A DNA stretch of 64,000 bases from assembly GCF_036346105.1 (NCBI RefSeq), contig NZ_CP107811.1, forward strand, positions 6,653,501-6,717,500, in the 5' to 3' direction. Below the pieces are notes generated by a model, which saw nothing but the letters and a program-made list of their open reading frames with translations, did not search any database and was not told the origin of the DNA. A program made the translations under genes and the position numbers. Source of the DNA: Streptomyces sp. NBC_00539 (GTDB lineage: Bacteria; Actinomycetota; Actinomycetes; Streptomycetales; Streptomycetaceae). Positions 1 through 9,666 of the stretch are shown piece after piece. Position 1 is the stretch's first letter; each line of letters opens with the position of its first letter.

Positions 1-117
1 CTCGGCAGGGACCTCCCGGCCGGGCGTCTTCGTGTATGCGGCCGCCGAGCCCATGACGGCGCGGTGCAGCGTCCGGCCTGCGCGCGACGGTTGACCGGCT
101 GTCGTTAGGGTGCGGGT

Positions 118-1068
118 ATGACGATCTCCCTGGACTCGCACAGGCTGCTCTACGGATGCATGGGGTTGGGTGGTGAGTGGGACGACACGCCTTACGGCGC
201 GGCGGACCTGTCGCGGGCCGAGGAGGCGGTGGAGGCCGCACTCGACAGCGGCATCACCCTTTTCGATCATGCCGACATCTACCGTCACGGAAAGGCCGAG
301 GCCGTCTTCGGTGAGGTCCTCTCCCGCGCGACGGGCCTGAGGGAGAAGATCGTCATCCAGACCAAGTGCGGCATCCGCCTGGGAGACGGTGTCAGGCCGG
401 GAATGTACGACCTCCGGGGAGAAACCATCGTCCGCAGGGTCGAGGGGAGCCTGGAGCGTCTGCGCACCGACGTGATCGACGTGCTGTTGCTGCACCGGCC
501 CGACCCATTGGCCGATCCGGAGGACGTCGCCGCGGCGCTGACGTCTTTGCACCGTCAGGGGTTGGTACGCGGCTTCGGCGTGTCCAACATGGGAGCGGCG
601 CAGGTCCAGGAGCTGCAGGGCTTCCTCGACGTCCCGTTGGTCGCCAACCAACTGGAGATGAGCCTGGCGCGCCGCGACTGGCTGGAAGCGGCGGTGCTGG
701 TCAACACGACCGCCGCCACCGGCAATGGGTTCCCTCCCGGGACCCTGGAGTACTGCCGCAAGAACGGTGTGCAACTGCAGGCCTGGGGCGCGCTGGCACA
801 GGGGCGTTACACAGGGCGGTCACAGACGCGGGAGGACGAACGGACTGCGCGACTGGTCGCAGCGCTCGCCGAGGCCAAGAACACCACTCCGGAGACCATC
901 GTCTTGTGGTGGCTGCAGCGACACCCGGCCCGTATCGCCCCGGTCGTCGGCAGCGCGCACCCCGGCCGTATTCGTGCCTGCGCCGATGCCGCCGGGCGGA
1001 CGCCGGAACTCACCCACGAGGAGTGGTACGACTTGTGGCTGACGGCGCGCGGCACCCCACTGCCCTGA
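118..1068 (+). CDS. Aldo/keto reductase
   Basis: This 316-residue protein is an aldo/keto reductase, a cytosolic TIM-barrel enzyme that reduces carbonyls with NADPH. The catalytic tetrad is visible in order: D50 in LFDHADIY, Y55, K83 in QTKCGI and H126 in LLLHRPDP. The C-terminal half carries the expected cofactor-binding region with a PVVGSA-like segment. Length is normal for the family, and the sequence resembles the YdhF-type branch. It is convergent with the next gene and separated from it by a hairpin. The ribosome binding site before the ATG is weak. The natural substrate cannot be told from sequence. The family call is firm. Confidence 0.93.
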   Translation: MTISLDSHRLLYGCMGLGGEWDDTPYGAADLSRAEEAVEAALDSGITLFDHADIYRHGKAEAVFGEVLSRATGLREKIVIQTKCGIRLGDGVRPGMYDLRGETIVRRVEGSLERLRTDVIDVLLLHRPDPLADPEDVAAALTSLHRQGLVRGFGVSNMGAAQVQELQGFLDVPLVANQLEMSLARRDWLEAAVLVNTTAATGNGFPPGTLEYCRKNGVQLQAWGALAQGRYTGRSQTREDERTARLVAALAEAKNTTPETIVLWWLQRHPARIAPVVGSAHPGRIRACADAAGRTPELTHEEWYDLWLTARGTPLP

Positions 1069-1076
1069 TGGGTGGC

Positions 1077-1129
1077 AGGGTGGCGGCTGCGTGCCGCGTT
1101 CGAGGCGTGCACGCACCGCGGACCACCCT
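1077..1129. terminator. Hairpin between convergent genes
   Basis: The arms AGGGTGG...TGCGTGC and GCACGCA...CCACCCT can pair with a small bulge. The hairpin lies in the 75-bp gap between two convergent genes, so it may terminate both. No U-tract follows, which is common in high-GC actinobacteria. Confidence 0.5.
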
Positions 1130-1143
1130 CCTCACCGTAGGCC

Positions 1144-1839
1144 TCAGTTGTCGGCGCAGATCACGTCGTAGGGCCGACCGATGGCGATGGTCAGCCGCAT
1201 GGGTTCGCTGGTGCCGGCCGGGCACTCGTTCTCGTCCTTGACGAGGCCGAGCACCTTGTACGTGTCCGAACCGCCTGTGGCGCAAGGGGTTTCCTGGGCC
1301 TGCGAGGTCACGCAGTCACCCTTGACCAGCTGACCGCCGCCCGCGCCCGCGTCCCCGGGGTGGTCGTCGGCCAGATTGCGGCCGCACACCGTGTTCGTGG
1401 GGATGCCGCCGCCCTTCTTGCCGCCGTAGGAGATGCTCACCTGGATCATCAGGTCGGTGCCGGCAGGGCACTGGATGGTGCCCGGGATGATGCTGGCGTC
1501 CTTGATGTCGATCGCCTTGAAGGTCGCGCCGGACGCGCCACAGCGTTGCGGCCGGTACCCGTCGGGCTTGTCGTCCGGGTCGGGTCCGCCGCAGTCACCG
1601 ACCTTCCACGAACTGGACGTGTCCGACGACGATTCGGGGGAGCCCGGGTCCGTGGAACGCTTGGGAGAGGGGGACGCGGTAGCGGAGGCCGACGCCGAGG
1701 GCTTCTTGTCGTCGCCGAGCCACTTGGAGAGGCCGAAGATCCCGCCGAGGATCAGGGCCAGGACCAGGAAGCCGGCGAGGCCTCCGCCCGAGCGGCGTCT
1801 GGGCGGCGGCGGTGGCGACACCTCGTACGGGTTGGCCAT
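1144..1839 (-). CDS. LppU/SCO3897-like membrane-anchored protein
   Basis: The protein has 231 residues. It starts with a short proline-rich cytoplasmic tail, then one membrane segment at about residues 20-40, then a Ser/Pro-rich linker, and a cysteine-rich extracytoplasmic domain containing two VGDC/KGDC-type repeats with paired cysteines. That layout matches the LppU/SCO3897 family of actinobacterial surface proteins of unknown function. I chose the ATG at 1839 because AGGAGGAGCG sits just upstream; an in-frame ATG farther upstream has no such site and would add a proline-rich tail. It has no same-strand partner close enough for an operon. Confidence 0.72.
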   Translation of the reverse strand: MANPYEVSPPPPPRRRSGGGLAGFLVLALILGGIFGLSKWLGDDKKPSASASATASPSPKRSTDPGSPESSSDTSSSWKVGDCGGPDPDDKPDGYRPQRCGASGATFKAIDIKDASIIPGTIQCPAGTDLMIQVSISYGGKKGGGIPTNTVCGRNLADDHPGDAGAGGGQLVKGDCVTSQAQETPCATGGSDTYKVLGLVKDENECPAGTSEPMRLTIAIGRPYDVICADN

Positions 1840-2000
1840 GCGCTCCTCCTGTGAGGGTGGTGGGGCCGGGGGGACGCGCGGACAGTCACGCGTCATGAAC
1901 ACCTCATGATTTCACGGTCGGGGCCCTCTCCCGACCGGTGCCGGGGCACCCCCCCCGGCGGCCGCCACGCGCGCCCGAGCCCCGGCCACACCCGACTGGC

Positions 2001-2387
2001 TTAGGCCTGCTCCTTGTACACGGCTTCGATGTTGTTGCCGTCCGGGTCGTCGACGAACGCGCAGTAGGCGCGGTACTCGGGCCAAAGCCGGGGTTCGTAC
2101 CGGGACGTGCCCCCAGCGGTCAGGGCGGCCTCGAAGAAGGCGTCAACCGAGGCGCGGTCTCGTGCGGTGAACGCGATGTGTGCACCTCGGGTCACCGTGG
2201 CGTCGCCCGCCGGGTACAGACCGAAGGACGGAGTGTCCAGCTCCTCTTCCCAGAACTCCGCTCCGCCGTCAGCCGCTTCCCCGATCACACCGAGAGGCTT
2301 GAGTGCGGCAGTGTAGAAGCGGGTGCTCGCCTCGAGGTCCGAGGCGATGAAGGTGACGTGGTGGATGAAGGGCCATCGTTGTGTCAT
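2001..2387 (-). CDS. VOC family (glyoxalase-fold) protein
   Basis: This 128-residue protein has the vicinal oxygen chelate fold. It opens with HHVTFIASDLEASTRFY and ends with FVDDPDGNNIEAVY, the typical first and last strands of a glyoxalase/bleomycin-resistance domain. Metal-ligand positions include the early His and the late Glu. The open frame extends upstream to 2606, but the added residues are arginine- and proline-rich and unlike any VOC protein, so the ATG at 2387 is the better start. Substrate is unknown; VOC proteins range from isomerases and dioxygenases to drug-binding proteins. Confidence 0.88.
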   Translation of the reverse strand: MTQRWPFIHHVTFIASDLEASTRFYTAALKPLGVIGEAADGGAEFWEEELDTPSFGLYPAGDATVTRGAHIAFTARDRASVDAFFEAALTAGGTSRYEPRLWPEYRAYCAFVDDPDGNNIEAVYKEQA

Positions 2388-2624
2388 GACCGCGCAGTCT
2401 ACGAGTGCCAACGTCAGTTCCGGGTACCGGGCTTGCTGTAGCGCCGCGTACGGCGACCCTGGAGGCCGCAAGGGCTCATGCGCTGCATTTCGTCCGCACC
2501 CACCACCTGGCAGCGTGGTCGGTGGGGGCATCTCCTTGCTGCGCGGCGTGGGCCGGACGGCCCACGGCCGGCGACCGGCCGGGCGTGCGCCGCGATTGCG
2601 GGTCAAAGCCCGGGACCACGCCGC

Positions 2625-3530
2625 TTACGACGTTCCGCAGGAAGTCAGCGCGTCGCGCGCCAGCCCGCGCAGCCAGGCATGGGCGCTGTCGGTGTCGTAG
2701 CGCTGGTGCCATGACAGGCATATCGGTGCCGACGGCAGGTCGAGCGGCAGGGGGAGTACGACGAGGCCGAGGTCGGCGACCGCCGAGCGCGTGGTGGCTT
2801 CGGGAACGCTGATCACCAGATCGGAGTCGCGCGCGAACTCCAGCGCGGCCGCTTCCGTGGGCGCGGTCGCCACCACGTGGCGGCTGAGGCCGAGCCGGCC
2901 GAGGGCGTCGTCGATGGCGTTGCCGAGGTTCCCGCGTCGCGAGACGGTGACGTGCTCGGCTGCTGCGTACCGCTGCGCGGTGAGGCTCTTGGCGCGGGTG
3001 AGGGGGTGCCCCCGTCTCACGACGATGACGAGGCGGGTTGCGCCCACGTCCTCGGTACGTACGTCCGGTGCGGTCGGGCGGTTGGCGTTCGCCTCCAAGT
3101 CGACTTCACCGCGCCGCAACTCGTGGGTGTCGACGCTCGATTCCGCGAGGAAGCGCAAGCGCACGCCGGGCGCCTGCCGGCGCACGGACGCGAGCAGCGC
3201 GGGCCCGCTGAGGGCGACCAGGGAATCGTGCCAGCGAAGCGTGAAAGTGCGCTCCAAGGTCGCCAGATCGAGTTCACGGCTCGGCGCCAACACCCCTTGC
3301 ACCTGGTGCAACAGCTCGTGCACCTGGGCCCGGACGGCGATCGCATACGGCGTCGGGGTCATCGTGCGGCCGGTGCGCACCAGGATCTGATCCCCCGTCG
3401 TACGCCGGATGCGGCCCAGACTCCGGCTCATTGCCGGGGCGGTGACATGCAGGCGTGCGGCCGCCCCGGCCACACTTCCCTCCTCCAGCAGCGCGTCGAG
3501 CGCGGTGAGCAGGTTCAAATCCAATTGCAT
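2625..3530 (-). CDS. LysR-family transcriptional regulator
   Basis: The protein has 301 residues: an N-terminal winged helix (about 1-60, including EEGSVAGAAARLHVTAPAMS) and a C-terminal substrate-binding domain. It starts MQLDLNLLTALDALL, as many LysR proteins do; the ATG at 3530 was chosen over an upstream in-frame start for that reason. It is divergent from the phosphatase-like/oxidoreductase operon starting at 3675, which is the usual arrangement for a LysR regulator and its target. A TTGACA hexamer at 3551-3556 lies in the shared 144-bp gap. The effector is unknown. Confidence 0.92.
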   Translation of the reverse strand: MQLDLNLLTALDALLEEGSVAGAAARLHVTAPAMSRSLGRIRRTTGDQILVRTGRTMTPTPYAIAVRAQVHELLHQVQGVLAPSRELDLATLERTFTLRWHDSLVALSGPALLASVRRQAPGVRLRFLAESSVDTHELRRGEVDLEANANRPTAPDVRTEDVGATRLVIVVRRGHPLTRAKSLTAQRYAAAEHVTVSRRGNLGNAIDDALGRLGLSRHVVATAPTEAAALEFARDSDLVISVPEATTRSAVADLGLVVLPLPLDLPSAPICLSWHQRYDTDSAHAWLRGLARDALTSCGTS

Positions 3531-3674
3531 GCCGGTAATCCTAGCCGTGCTTGACATGCAGTTGTGGTTAATGCCCGGGCTCCATACCGTTGAGGCAAGG
3601 CGAAGAGCACGACGCAAAAGCGCGGCTCGGCCTGGTTCCACCTCACCAACCCTTCCTCAGACAGGAGCACCACC

Positions 3675-4493
3675 ATGTCCGAAACGCTGCACACCCCGGC
3701 CGTCACCACCTCCGACGCCGAGCTGCTCGCCCAAACCGAGATTGCGGTGCGTACGGCCGGCTCGGCGCTGCACGAGCGCTTCGGCGAGGTGATCCGCTAC
3801 CAGACCCGCGAAGAGCTGATGCACGCCCTCGCCGCCAACGACGACACGGCCCTCGACATCCTGCGCCCCCGCCTCTCACAGCTGCGCCCGAACGCCGGCT
3901 GGGTGGAAGACGAACTCGACGGCGGGGCGCTGCCGTCCGGCGAATGGTGGGTCGTGGACCCGGCCGAAGGCAACGTCAACCACCTCCACGCCCTGCCCGA
4001 ATGGGCGGTCACCGCCACCCTCGTCCGCGAGAACCAGCCGGTGCTCACCGTGGTCCACCTGCCCATGACCGGAGAGACCTACACCGCGCTCGCCGGAGCG
4101 GGAGCCCACCTCGACGGCCGGCCCCTACACGTCTCCCAGACCGCGAACCTGGACCTGAGCATCGTCGCCACCAGCCAGGCCCGGCCGGACGAAGACGAGG
4201 AAGTCGTGCGGCGCGTCGGCTCCTCGATCACCGCGATGCTCTTCGACGCACTCGTCGTCCGCACCGCCGTGCCCGCGACCCTGCACCTGGCGAACGTCGC
4301 CGCCGGGAGGACCGACGTCTTCTGGCAGTTCGCCGGGGCCCGCGCGGACCTGCTCCCCGGGGCTCTGCTCGTCCGGGAGGCCGGCGGACGGATCTCCGAC
4401 GCCCAGGGCCGTCCCTGGACCCCGCAGAGCGACAGCTTCCTGGCCGCCGCACCCGGAGTGCACGGCGAAGCCGTATCGACGCTCTCCCGCTGA
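3675..4493 (+). CDS. Inositol-monophosphatase-fold protein with altered metal-binding motif
   Basis: The 272-residue protein aligns by motif with inositol monophosphatases: a WVEDE segment at 76-80, DPAEGN at 95-100 where active enzymes have DPxDGT, and ADLLPGALLVREAGG near 224-238 matching the WDxAAGxLLxxEAGG block. The second aspartate of the central metal site is Glu98 and the following Thr is Asn100, so activity or substrate may differ from the classic enzyme. AGGAG precedes the ATG. It is the first gene of a two-gene unit divergent from a LysR regulator; its partner is an NADP/F420-type oxidoreductase. The fold is likely; the reaction is not known. Confidence 0.78.
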   Translation: MSETLHTPAVTTSDAELLAQTEIAVRTAGSALHERFGEVIRYQTREELMHALAANDDTALDILRPRLSQLRPNAGWVEDELDGGALPSGEWWVVDPAEGNVNHLHALPEWAVTATLVRENQPVLTVVHLPMTGETYTALAGAGAHLDGRPLHVSQTANLDLSIVATSQARPDEDEEVVRRVGSSITAMLFDALVVRTAVPATLHLANVAAGRTDVFWQFAGARADLLPGALLVREAGGRISDAQGRPWTPQSDSFLAAAPGVHGEAVSTLSR

Positions 4494-4508
4494 CCCCGTA
4501 CGAAGACC

Positions 4509-4539
4509 AGAAAGATCAAGAAGTTCAGAAAGATCAAGA
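4509..4539 (+). repeat. A-rich direct repeat in an operon leader
   Basis: The 13-mer AGAAAGATCAAGA occurs twice, at 4509-4521 and 4527-4539, with an 18-bp period. The second copy runs into the GGAG of the ribosome binding site for the gene at 4551. Such an A-rich stretch stands out in this GC-rich DNA. Confidence 0.7.
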
Positions 4540-4550
4540 GGAGCGCATAC

Positions 4551-5147
4551 ATGAACGAGATCGCAGTACTCGGCAATGGCCGCGTCGGCGGCAACCTGGC
4601 CGCCGCACTCACCCGAGCAGGGCATCACGTCACGGTGGCGGACAGCACCCGGGGCGCCGCCGCGGACGCCGCCCGCGCAGCCCGGATGGTCATCAACGCC
4701 ACACCCGGCGCCGGCTCACTGGAACGCCTCGCCGCGCTGCGCGAGGAACTGCGGGGCAAGATCCTCGTCGACGTGTCCAACGCCACCACCGACGGCCCGG
4801 ACGGACTGCCCGCCGACCTGCTCTACCCCGGCTCCAGCCTCGCCGAGCGGCTTCAGGAAGCGCTCCCGGATACCCGCGTCGTCAAGACGCTCAACACCAT
4901 GCTCTTTCCGGTGATGACCGCGCCGGCCATGTTCACCCGTCCGCCGACCGCGTTCCTCTCCGGCGAGGACCCGCAGGCCAAGCAGACCGTCCACGACCTG
5001 CTCACCGACCTCGGCTGGCGAAAGGAATGGATCAGCGACCTCGGTGGCATCCGGACCGCCCGCGCCACGGAGGCCGCGATCCTCTTCGTGCCGCATGTGA
5101 TCCGCTCCAGCGGCTTCGCGCCGTTCGCGCTCTCCATTGCCCGCTGA
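4551..5147 (+). CDS. NADPH-dependent F420 reductase-like oxidoreductase
   Basis: This 198-residue protein has an N-terminal Rossmann motif (AVLGNGRVGGNLA; G8, G10, G13) and the overall layout of the coenzyme F420-dependent NADP oxidoreductase family, including VDVSNA and VVKTLNTM segments. It lies 57 bp downstream of the phosphatase-like gene and is probably co-transcribed with it. GAGGAGCG lies before the ATG. Members of this family are often annotated broadly as NAD(P)-binding proteins; whether this one uses F420 is not visible. It is one of several single-domain reductases paired with a regulator in this window. Confidence 0.82.
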   Translation: MNEIAVLGNGRVGGNLAAALTRAGHHVTVADSTRGAAADAARAARMVINATPGAGSLERLAALREELRGKILVDVSNATTDGPDGLPADLLYPGSSLAERLQEALPDTRVVKTLNTMLFPVMTAPAMFTRPPTAFLSGEDPQAKQTVHDLLTDLGWRKEWISDLGGIRTARATEAAILFVPHVIRSSGFAPFALSIAR

Positions 5148-5289
5148 CCGGTGGGTGCGGGCGACTGCCGGGGTTGCGGGGCGCGGCCGCCGTGGCGGCG
5201 ACCCTGGGATGCGGGTACGCCGCCCCGGCGGTGCTGCCGGTCCTCGGGTCCGGTGCTCGCCCGGGCGGAGCGGACACCGGCGACCCGCT

Positions 5290-6702
<1,413 letters not shown>

Positions 6703-7534
6703 GAGGACTTCCTTTTCGGTGTGCTGTGAAGTGGTGTCCCCCGGATTGTTTCTCCCCCGACTCCGCCTCGCCACGCCGATCGCCGATCTGCCTCCGGGAG
6801 GAGGTGTGATCTTCGTTGCCTTGCTCGCGGGCGCAACATCTGTGGTGCGCGGCACCCGGGGCGGGCGAAACATCGCCTGCTGCGGGGTGCGGGACGACGA
6901 ATCCGTCTGCCGCCGCTCTCTTCCAGGCGTGCCTGGACGAGAGCCGACAGCCCGACCGGTACGACGCCCGGCCGGACGCCGCAGCGTCTCGGCAGACCTC
7001 ATCGACACGACGGAGGCCGTGCCAGGGCGTGGGTGACGGCACCCGGCACCGCTGCGCCGCTGCGCACGGACCCGTCCTGCATCCCGGCGTGGCGCCACGC
7101 ACCCCCCGGTACGATCCGGGGCCGCGGCCGTCCGGCCGTGAGCAGGGTCGCGGGCGCGACTTGGGCCCGGCGGCGGTCGTGAGTTCGGTGACGAGGTGGC
7201 CCGCGCCCCCGGAGGCTCCGTAGAAGCGCGCAGCCACTAAGTGCCGTGGAGCCCACGTCGGTTGCCGAAGCCCGATCGCCCGTTGGGCAAAGCCATATGC
7301 GGAGCGCGGACCCCCGCGCTTCCCTCCCCACACATCGCAGCGAGCTGTCTCAGCGCCTCGTCAGCGGTCCCCGCGTAGGCGAACGTCTGGGAGTCCACCG
7401 TCCACTCTTCCGAACCTACCGACATCGGTGCGGCCGACGTGCCACGTCGGCGGATGTGCCGGCAGCCGCGCACCGGCTCCAGAAGTTCGCCGCCTCGCCC
7501 GGTCCTCCGTCCCGCCGGCGCCCGGCGGTCTGCG
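6703..7534. other. 832-bp gap without a confident gene
   Basis: This stretch separates lpdA from the MarR gene. All long open frames in it are arginine- and proline-rich antisense-type translations. The only plausible coding piece is the small minus-strand frame at 7237-7425, listed separately. I see no RNA gene. Confidence 0.6.
7237..7425 (-). CDS. Possible small hypothetical protein or remnant
   Basis: The first 35 residues from the ATG at 7425 (starting MSVGSEEWTVDSQTFAYAG and continuing with TADEALRQLAAM) look like a real protein; the remaining residues are arginine- and glycine-rich and do not. No clear ribosome binding site is present. It may be a truncated gene that runs into non-coding DNA. 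Function unknown. Confidence 0.28.
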   Translation of the reverse strand: MSVGSEEWTVDSQTFAYAGTADEALRQLAAMCGEGSAGVRAPHMALPNGRSGFGNRRGLHGT

Positions 7535-8074
7535 TCACCGAGTGGGGCCGGTGGCCTGATCGGGGGAGGCGACCGCTGCGGACAGTGCTGCTTCGATGCC
7601 TTCCAAGGCCCGCAGGGTCTCCCTGCGTTCGTCCGGGCTCAGGCCGGTGGTTGCGAGGCTTTCCAGCCGGCCCCAGAGCTGTTCGACTTCCCGGCGCAGC
7701 GCGTGGCTCGCGGGAGTGGGCTCGATGAGGGACGCGCGCTTGTCGGTAGGGCTGGGGCGCCGACGCACGAAGCCCGCAGTCTCCAGGCGGCGGACCGTGC
7801 GGGTCATGGTGGCCGCGTCGGAGTCGAGGAGACGGACGAGATCGGCCTGACGCTGGGGCCCGAGCTCCCACAGCTGCATCATCACCAGTTCCTGACCGGG
7901 ATGCAGGCCGACGCGGCGCAGCAGCTGGCCGGCGAGCATGCGGTGCAGTCGGGCGACACGGAAGATCGCGTGGCTGATCGGCCCACTGCCGGCGGAAGCC
8001 GGTACCGCCACCGTCGCGTCAGCGCCGTCGGCCGGATCCGGCCCCCCGTCGCGAACCGCGTCACTGCTCTGCAC
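7535..8074 (-). CDS. MarR-family regulator
   Basis: The protein has about 179 residues with a MarR winged helix: ATMTRTVRRLETAGFVRRRPS is the recognition helix and wing region, followed by a C-terminal dimerisation helix. I chose the GTG at 8074 because GGGAGCGG precedes it; the open frame extends to 8167 without a good ribosome binding site. It is divergent from an Old Yellow Enzyme gene across a 228-bp gap containing two related inverted repeats. Regulation of flavin reductases by a neighbouring one-component repressor (for example NemR-NemA in enterics, although NemR is TetR-type) is an established pattern, so this is probably the local redox or electrophile sensor. Confidence 0.9.
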   Translation of the reverse strand: MQSSDAVRDGGPDPADGADATVAVPASAGSGPISHAIFRVARLHRMLAGQLLRRVGLHPGQELVMMQLWELGPQRQADLVRLLDSDAATMTRTVRRLETAGFVRRRPSPTDKRASLIEPTPASHALRREVEQLWGRLESLATTGLSPDERRETLRALEGIEAALSAAVASPDQATGPTR

Positions 8075-8222
8075 AACCCGCTCCCTGCACCACGCTGACT
8101 GGCCGGACAGGAAAAGGGTAGCGCAGCTACGTCCGGTGCACGGATCCGTCCGCTCCGCCCTGGTCACGTCAGGGGACTGTGGTCGCCATCACACGGGAAA
8201 GGGAATGGGAGAGCCTACTTAC

Positions 8223-8257
8223 CTGTTTGGACAGGTATTGGATTGCTGTCCGAACAG
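8223..8257. promoter_or_regulatory. Twin operator between MarR and OYE genes
   Basis: CTGTTTGGACAG (8223-8234) and CTGTCCGAACAG (8246-8257) are near reverse complements of one another (10 of 12 positions), and each is itself a CTGT-N4-ACAG dyad. Their centres are 23 bp apart, about two helical turns. They lie 45-80 bp upstream of the OYE start and are the best candidate MarR binding sites. Confidence 0.65.
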
Positions 8258-8302
8258 CTATCGGCCCCAGCGCCTCAGTCCTCCACGAAGGAACCGTGAA
8301 CC

Positions 8303-9373
8303 ATGAAGACCGCATTCGAACCGTTCGACCTGGGCGGGATCCGTCTGGCCAACCGCATCGCGATGGCTCCGATGACCCGCAGCCGCGCCTATGGCGAAGG
8401 AGCTTCCCCCACCGCGTCGACGGCGACGTACTACGCCCAGCGCGCCGGAGCCGGCCTGATCATCACCGAGGGCGTGCAGCCGTCGATCGTGGGCCAGGGC
8501 TACCCCGACACCCCCGGCCTGCACTCGGCCCGGCAGGTGGCCGCGTGGCGCCAGGTCACCGACGCCGTGCACCGCGAGGGCGGAATCGTCTTCGCGCAGC
8601 TGATGCACACCGGCCGGATCGGCCACCCCAGCCTGCTGCCCGACGGCATGCTTCCGGTGGGCCCCTCTCCCATCGCGGCCAAGGGCCAGGTATTCACCCA
8701 CCAGGGTCCCAAGGACATGGTGGTCCCCAAGGAGCTGACAGAGGCCGGGATCCACCAGACGATCGCCGACTTCGTCGACGCTGCGCGCAACGCGATCGCC
8801 GCCGGCTTCGACGGGGTGGAGATCCACGGAGCCAACGGTTACCTCATCCACCAGTTCCTCGCCCCCGGCACCAACCGGCGCACCGACGCCTGGGGCGGCA
8901 GCACCGAGGGCCGGATCCGTTTCGCCGTCGAGGTCGCTGCGGCCGTCGCCGACGCGATCGGCGCCCACCGCACCGGTATCCGCCTCTCACCCGGAAACCC
9001 CTACAACGACATCGCCGAGGATGACCTCGAGGAAACCTACGGGGCCCTCACCGGCCGCCTCGCGAGCCTCGGCCTTGCCTACCTGCACCTGATGGAGGGC
9101 CCGGACCGGGAGCTGACCCACCGCCTGCGCAAGGCCTGGCCCACCGCCTTCGTCCTCAACCCCTTCACGCACCCGGACCCCACCGGGCCCGACGCCCTCG
9201 CGCTGATCGAGGACGGCACCGCCGACCTCGTCTCCTTCGGCGCGATGTTCCTCGCCAACCCGGACCTGCCACGCCGCCTGCAGCAAGGCGGCCCGTACAA
9301 CGCCCTGGACGCGGCCACCCTGTACGGCGGCGACGACCACGGATACACCGACTACCCCGCCCTGCCCGCCTGA
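8303..9373 (+). CDS. Old Yellow Enzyme family alkene reductase
   Basis: This 356-residue FMN enzyme belongs to the NADH:flavin oxidoreductase/OYE family, which reduces activated C=C bonds and nitro compounds. Signatures are APMTRSRA near the N terminus, QLMHTGRIGHP, and the substrate and flavin segment DGVEIHGANGYLIHQF followed by TNRRTDAWGGS. Length is typical of the NemA/morphinone reductase branch. GAAGGA lies 10 nt before the ATG. It is divergent from a MarR gene and has twin operators upstream, so it is likely induced by an electrophile or quinone ligand. Confidence 0.95.
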   Translation: MKTAFEPFDLGGIRLANRIAMAPMTRSRAYGEGASPTASTATYYAQRAGAGLIITEGVQPSIVGQGYPDTPGLHSARQVAAWRQVTDAVHREGGIVFAQLMHTGRIGHPSLLPDGMLPVGPSPIAAKGQVFTHQGPKDMVVPKELTEAGIHQTIADFVDAARNAIAAGFDGVEIHGANGYLIHQFLAPGTNRRTDAWGGSTEGRIRFAVEVAAAVADAIGAHRTGIRLSPGNPYNDIAEDDLEETYGALTGRLASLGLAYLHLMEGPDRELTHRLRKAWPTAFVLNPFTHPDPTGPDALALIEDGTADLVSFGAMFLANPDLPRRLQQGGPYNALDAATLYGGDDHGYTDYPALPA

Positions 9374-9411
9374 CGGGCGAACCTCCTGCGCTGCCATCCC
9401 GGCTCGCCCGT
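9373..9411 (+). terminator. Hairpin after the OYE gene
   Basis: ACGGGCGA (9373-9380) pairs with TCGCCCGT (9404-9411), with two further G-C pairs inside after one mismatch. It starts within the OYE stop codon. No U-tract is present. Confidence 0.5.
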
Positions 9412-9666
9412 TGCATGCTCGCGCTGCGATTGCCAGTGGCTACGGGCGGTCCGAGACTGGTGATATGAGCACGGCCCCGGCTCTGGAAACCGGGCTGGTC
9501 GGCGCCAATGCTTTTCTGCCATCGCCACATCCAGTCGGCTCTTGCCGTTCGCCCACGAGACCCTCGCGGAGGGCCGTGGCCATGCTGCGTCCGGCCGCAC
9601 CCGACCCGACCACTTCCGGGCGTCGATGCGTGCTCGCCCGTTGCTCCTCTTCCCAGGAGGTGTCCT

